Positions 6,242-6,422 of a DNA stretch of 6,422 bases are shown in pieces; within the stretch, counting starts at the first letter, position 1, and the number at the start of each line of letters is the position of its first letter. Origin of the DNA: an uncultured Oscillospiraceae bacterium (GTDB taxonomy: Bacteria; Bacillota; Clostridia; Oscillospirales; Acutalibacteraceae); assembly GCA_902478605.1 (NCBI GenBank), contig CABSLQ010000103.1:1-6422 (forward strand), in the 5' to 3' direction. Under the pieces are notes generated by a model, which saw only the letters and a program-made list of their open reading frames with translations, was not told the DNA's origin and did not search any database. A program made the position numbers and the translations under genes.

Positions 6242-6254
6242 AGAAATGATTTCT
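6242..6254. promoter_or_regulatory. Perfect 13-bp palindrome in the transporter leader, candidate operator
   Basis: AGAAAT and ATTTCT form perfect six-base arms around a single central base. It lies between the predicted transcription start (about 6267) and the ribosome site. The position suits a repressor operator, and A/T-rich dyads with GAAA/TTTC arms are common for RpiR-type regulators. The link to the rpiR-type gene in this window is inference. Confidence 0.5.
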
Positions 6255-6273
6255 TGCATTTGTCTGCGTCTAC

Positions 6274-6302
6274 AATATACCATACGTTCTGTTAGCTCTC
6301 TA
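6274..6302 (-). promoter_or_regulatory. Candidate promoter of the ECF-PHP operon
   Basis: On the minus strand the -10 is TATATT (6279-6274), preceded by TG and one base, giving an extended -10. A weak -35, TAGAGA (6302-6297), matches four of six consensus bases at 17-nt spacing. Transcription would begin near 6267. The poor -35 with direct repeats just upstream would fit an activator-assisted promoter. Confidence 0.5.
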
Positions 6303-6309
6303 TCATGGC

Positions 6310-6338
6310 TGCGTAAAAAGTAAATTAAATTTGCGTAA
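6310..6338. repeat. Direct repeat TGCGTAA x2 upstream of the transporter promoter
   Basis: Plus-strand TGCGTAA occurs at 6310-6316 and 6332-6338, 22 bp apart, or about two DNA turns. Relative to the predicted start the copies are centred near -46 and -68. The surrounding DNA is very A/T-rich, so the two G/C-containing copies stand out. Confidence 0.4.
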
Positions 6339-6378
6339 TTTGATTTTATAAAAATTTCTTACCGTTTCAAAATCAGGG

Positions 6379-6422
6379 TTACTTTCTCCGGATGAAGGAC
6401 AGCAGGACGGCGAGGATCCCGA
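6379..6422 (-). CDS. C-terminal end of an upstream gene (partial)
   Basis: The last 13 codons and TAA stop of a gene that continues beyond the right edge. The visible residues are GILAVLLSFIRRK: a hydrophobic stretch followed by a short basic tail. This is typical of the last membrane helix of an integral protein or of the anchor end of a sortase-type surface protein. The family cannot be told from so little. No clear terminator follows before the transporter promoter, so some readthrough is possible. Confidence 0.55.
   Translation of the reverse strand, partial: GILAVLLSFIRRK

Noticed and set aside
6310..6378. Intrinsic terminator for the partial upstream gene
   Set aside because: TGATTTT and AAAATCA arms occur but are 21 nt apart and purely A/T-rich, with no G/C stem leading into a T-run.
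6222..6378. Cobalamin, thiamine or other vitamin riboswitch ahead of the ECF operon
   Set aside because: The predicted leader is only about 46 nt and the whole gap 157 nt, and it shows no B12-box-like or TPP-like conserved blocks.

Overview
The window looks like chromosomal DNA of a Gram-positive anaerobe, most likely a clostridial Firmicute of the Oscillospiraceae/Ruminococcaceae type. This is an inference from strong GGAGG ribosome sites, mixed ATG/TTG start codons, a lipoprotein signal without an outer-membrane context, moderately high G+C and the gene families present. No rRNA, tRNA, insertion sequence, integrase or CRISPR array is visible.

All six complete genes lie on the minus strand, so transcription runs from right to left. 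At the far right (6379-6422) are the last 13 codons of another minus-strand gene, with a hydrophobic, basic C-terminus. A short AT-rich intergenic region (6222-6378) follows, with a candidate promoter, a pair of direct repeats and a perfect 13-bp palindrome. Then comes a tightly packed transporter operon: a membrane protein that fits an energy-coupling factor (ECF) S component (5373-6221), a double ATPase with two complete ABC domains in one chain (3682-5376, overlapping by ATGA), an EcfT/CbiQ-type transmembrane coupling protein (2840-3673) and a PHP-superfamily metal-dependent hydrolase with an unusual C-terminal extension (1829-2824, TTG start, 15 nt after ecfT).

A second unit begins at a well-formed sigma-A-type promoter (1788-1816): a lipoprotein with two PepSY domains (1105-1761), then an RpiR/MurR-type regulator with an HTH and a SIS domain (218-1048). 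It ends at a good intrinsic terminator (119-160). Readthrough from the transporter operon is possible because no strong terminator separates the two units.

Together the genes read as a self-contained group-I ECF importer (S + A-A' + T) with its own hydrolase and a likely local phosphometabolite-sensing regulator. The substrate cannot be read from the sequence. SIS-domain regulators usually bind phosphosugars and PHP proteins usually hydrolyse phosphoesters, so a substrate that is or becomes phosphorylated is a reasonable but unproven guess. The main points for follow-up are the orphan substrate, the DUF4177-like tail on the PHP protein, the altered coupling motifs in EcfT, the candidate operators, and two mutually exclusive hairpins at the operon end.
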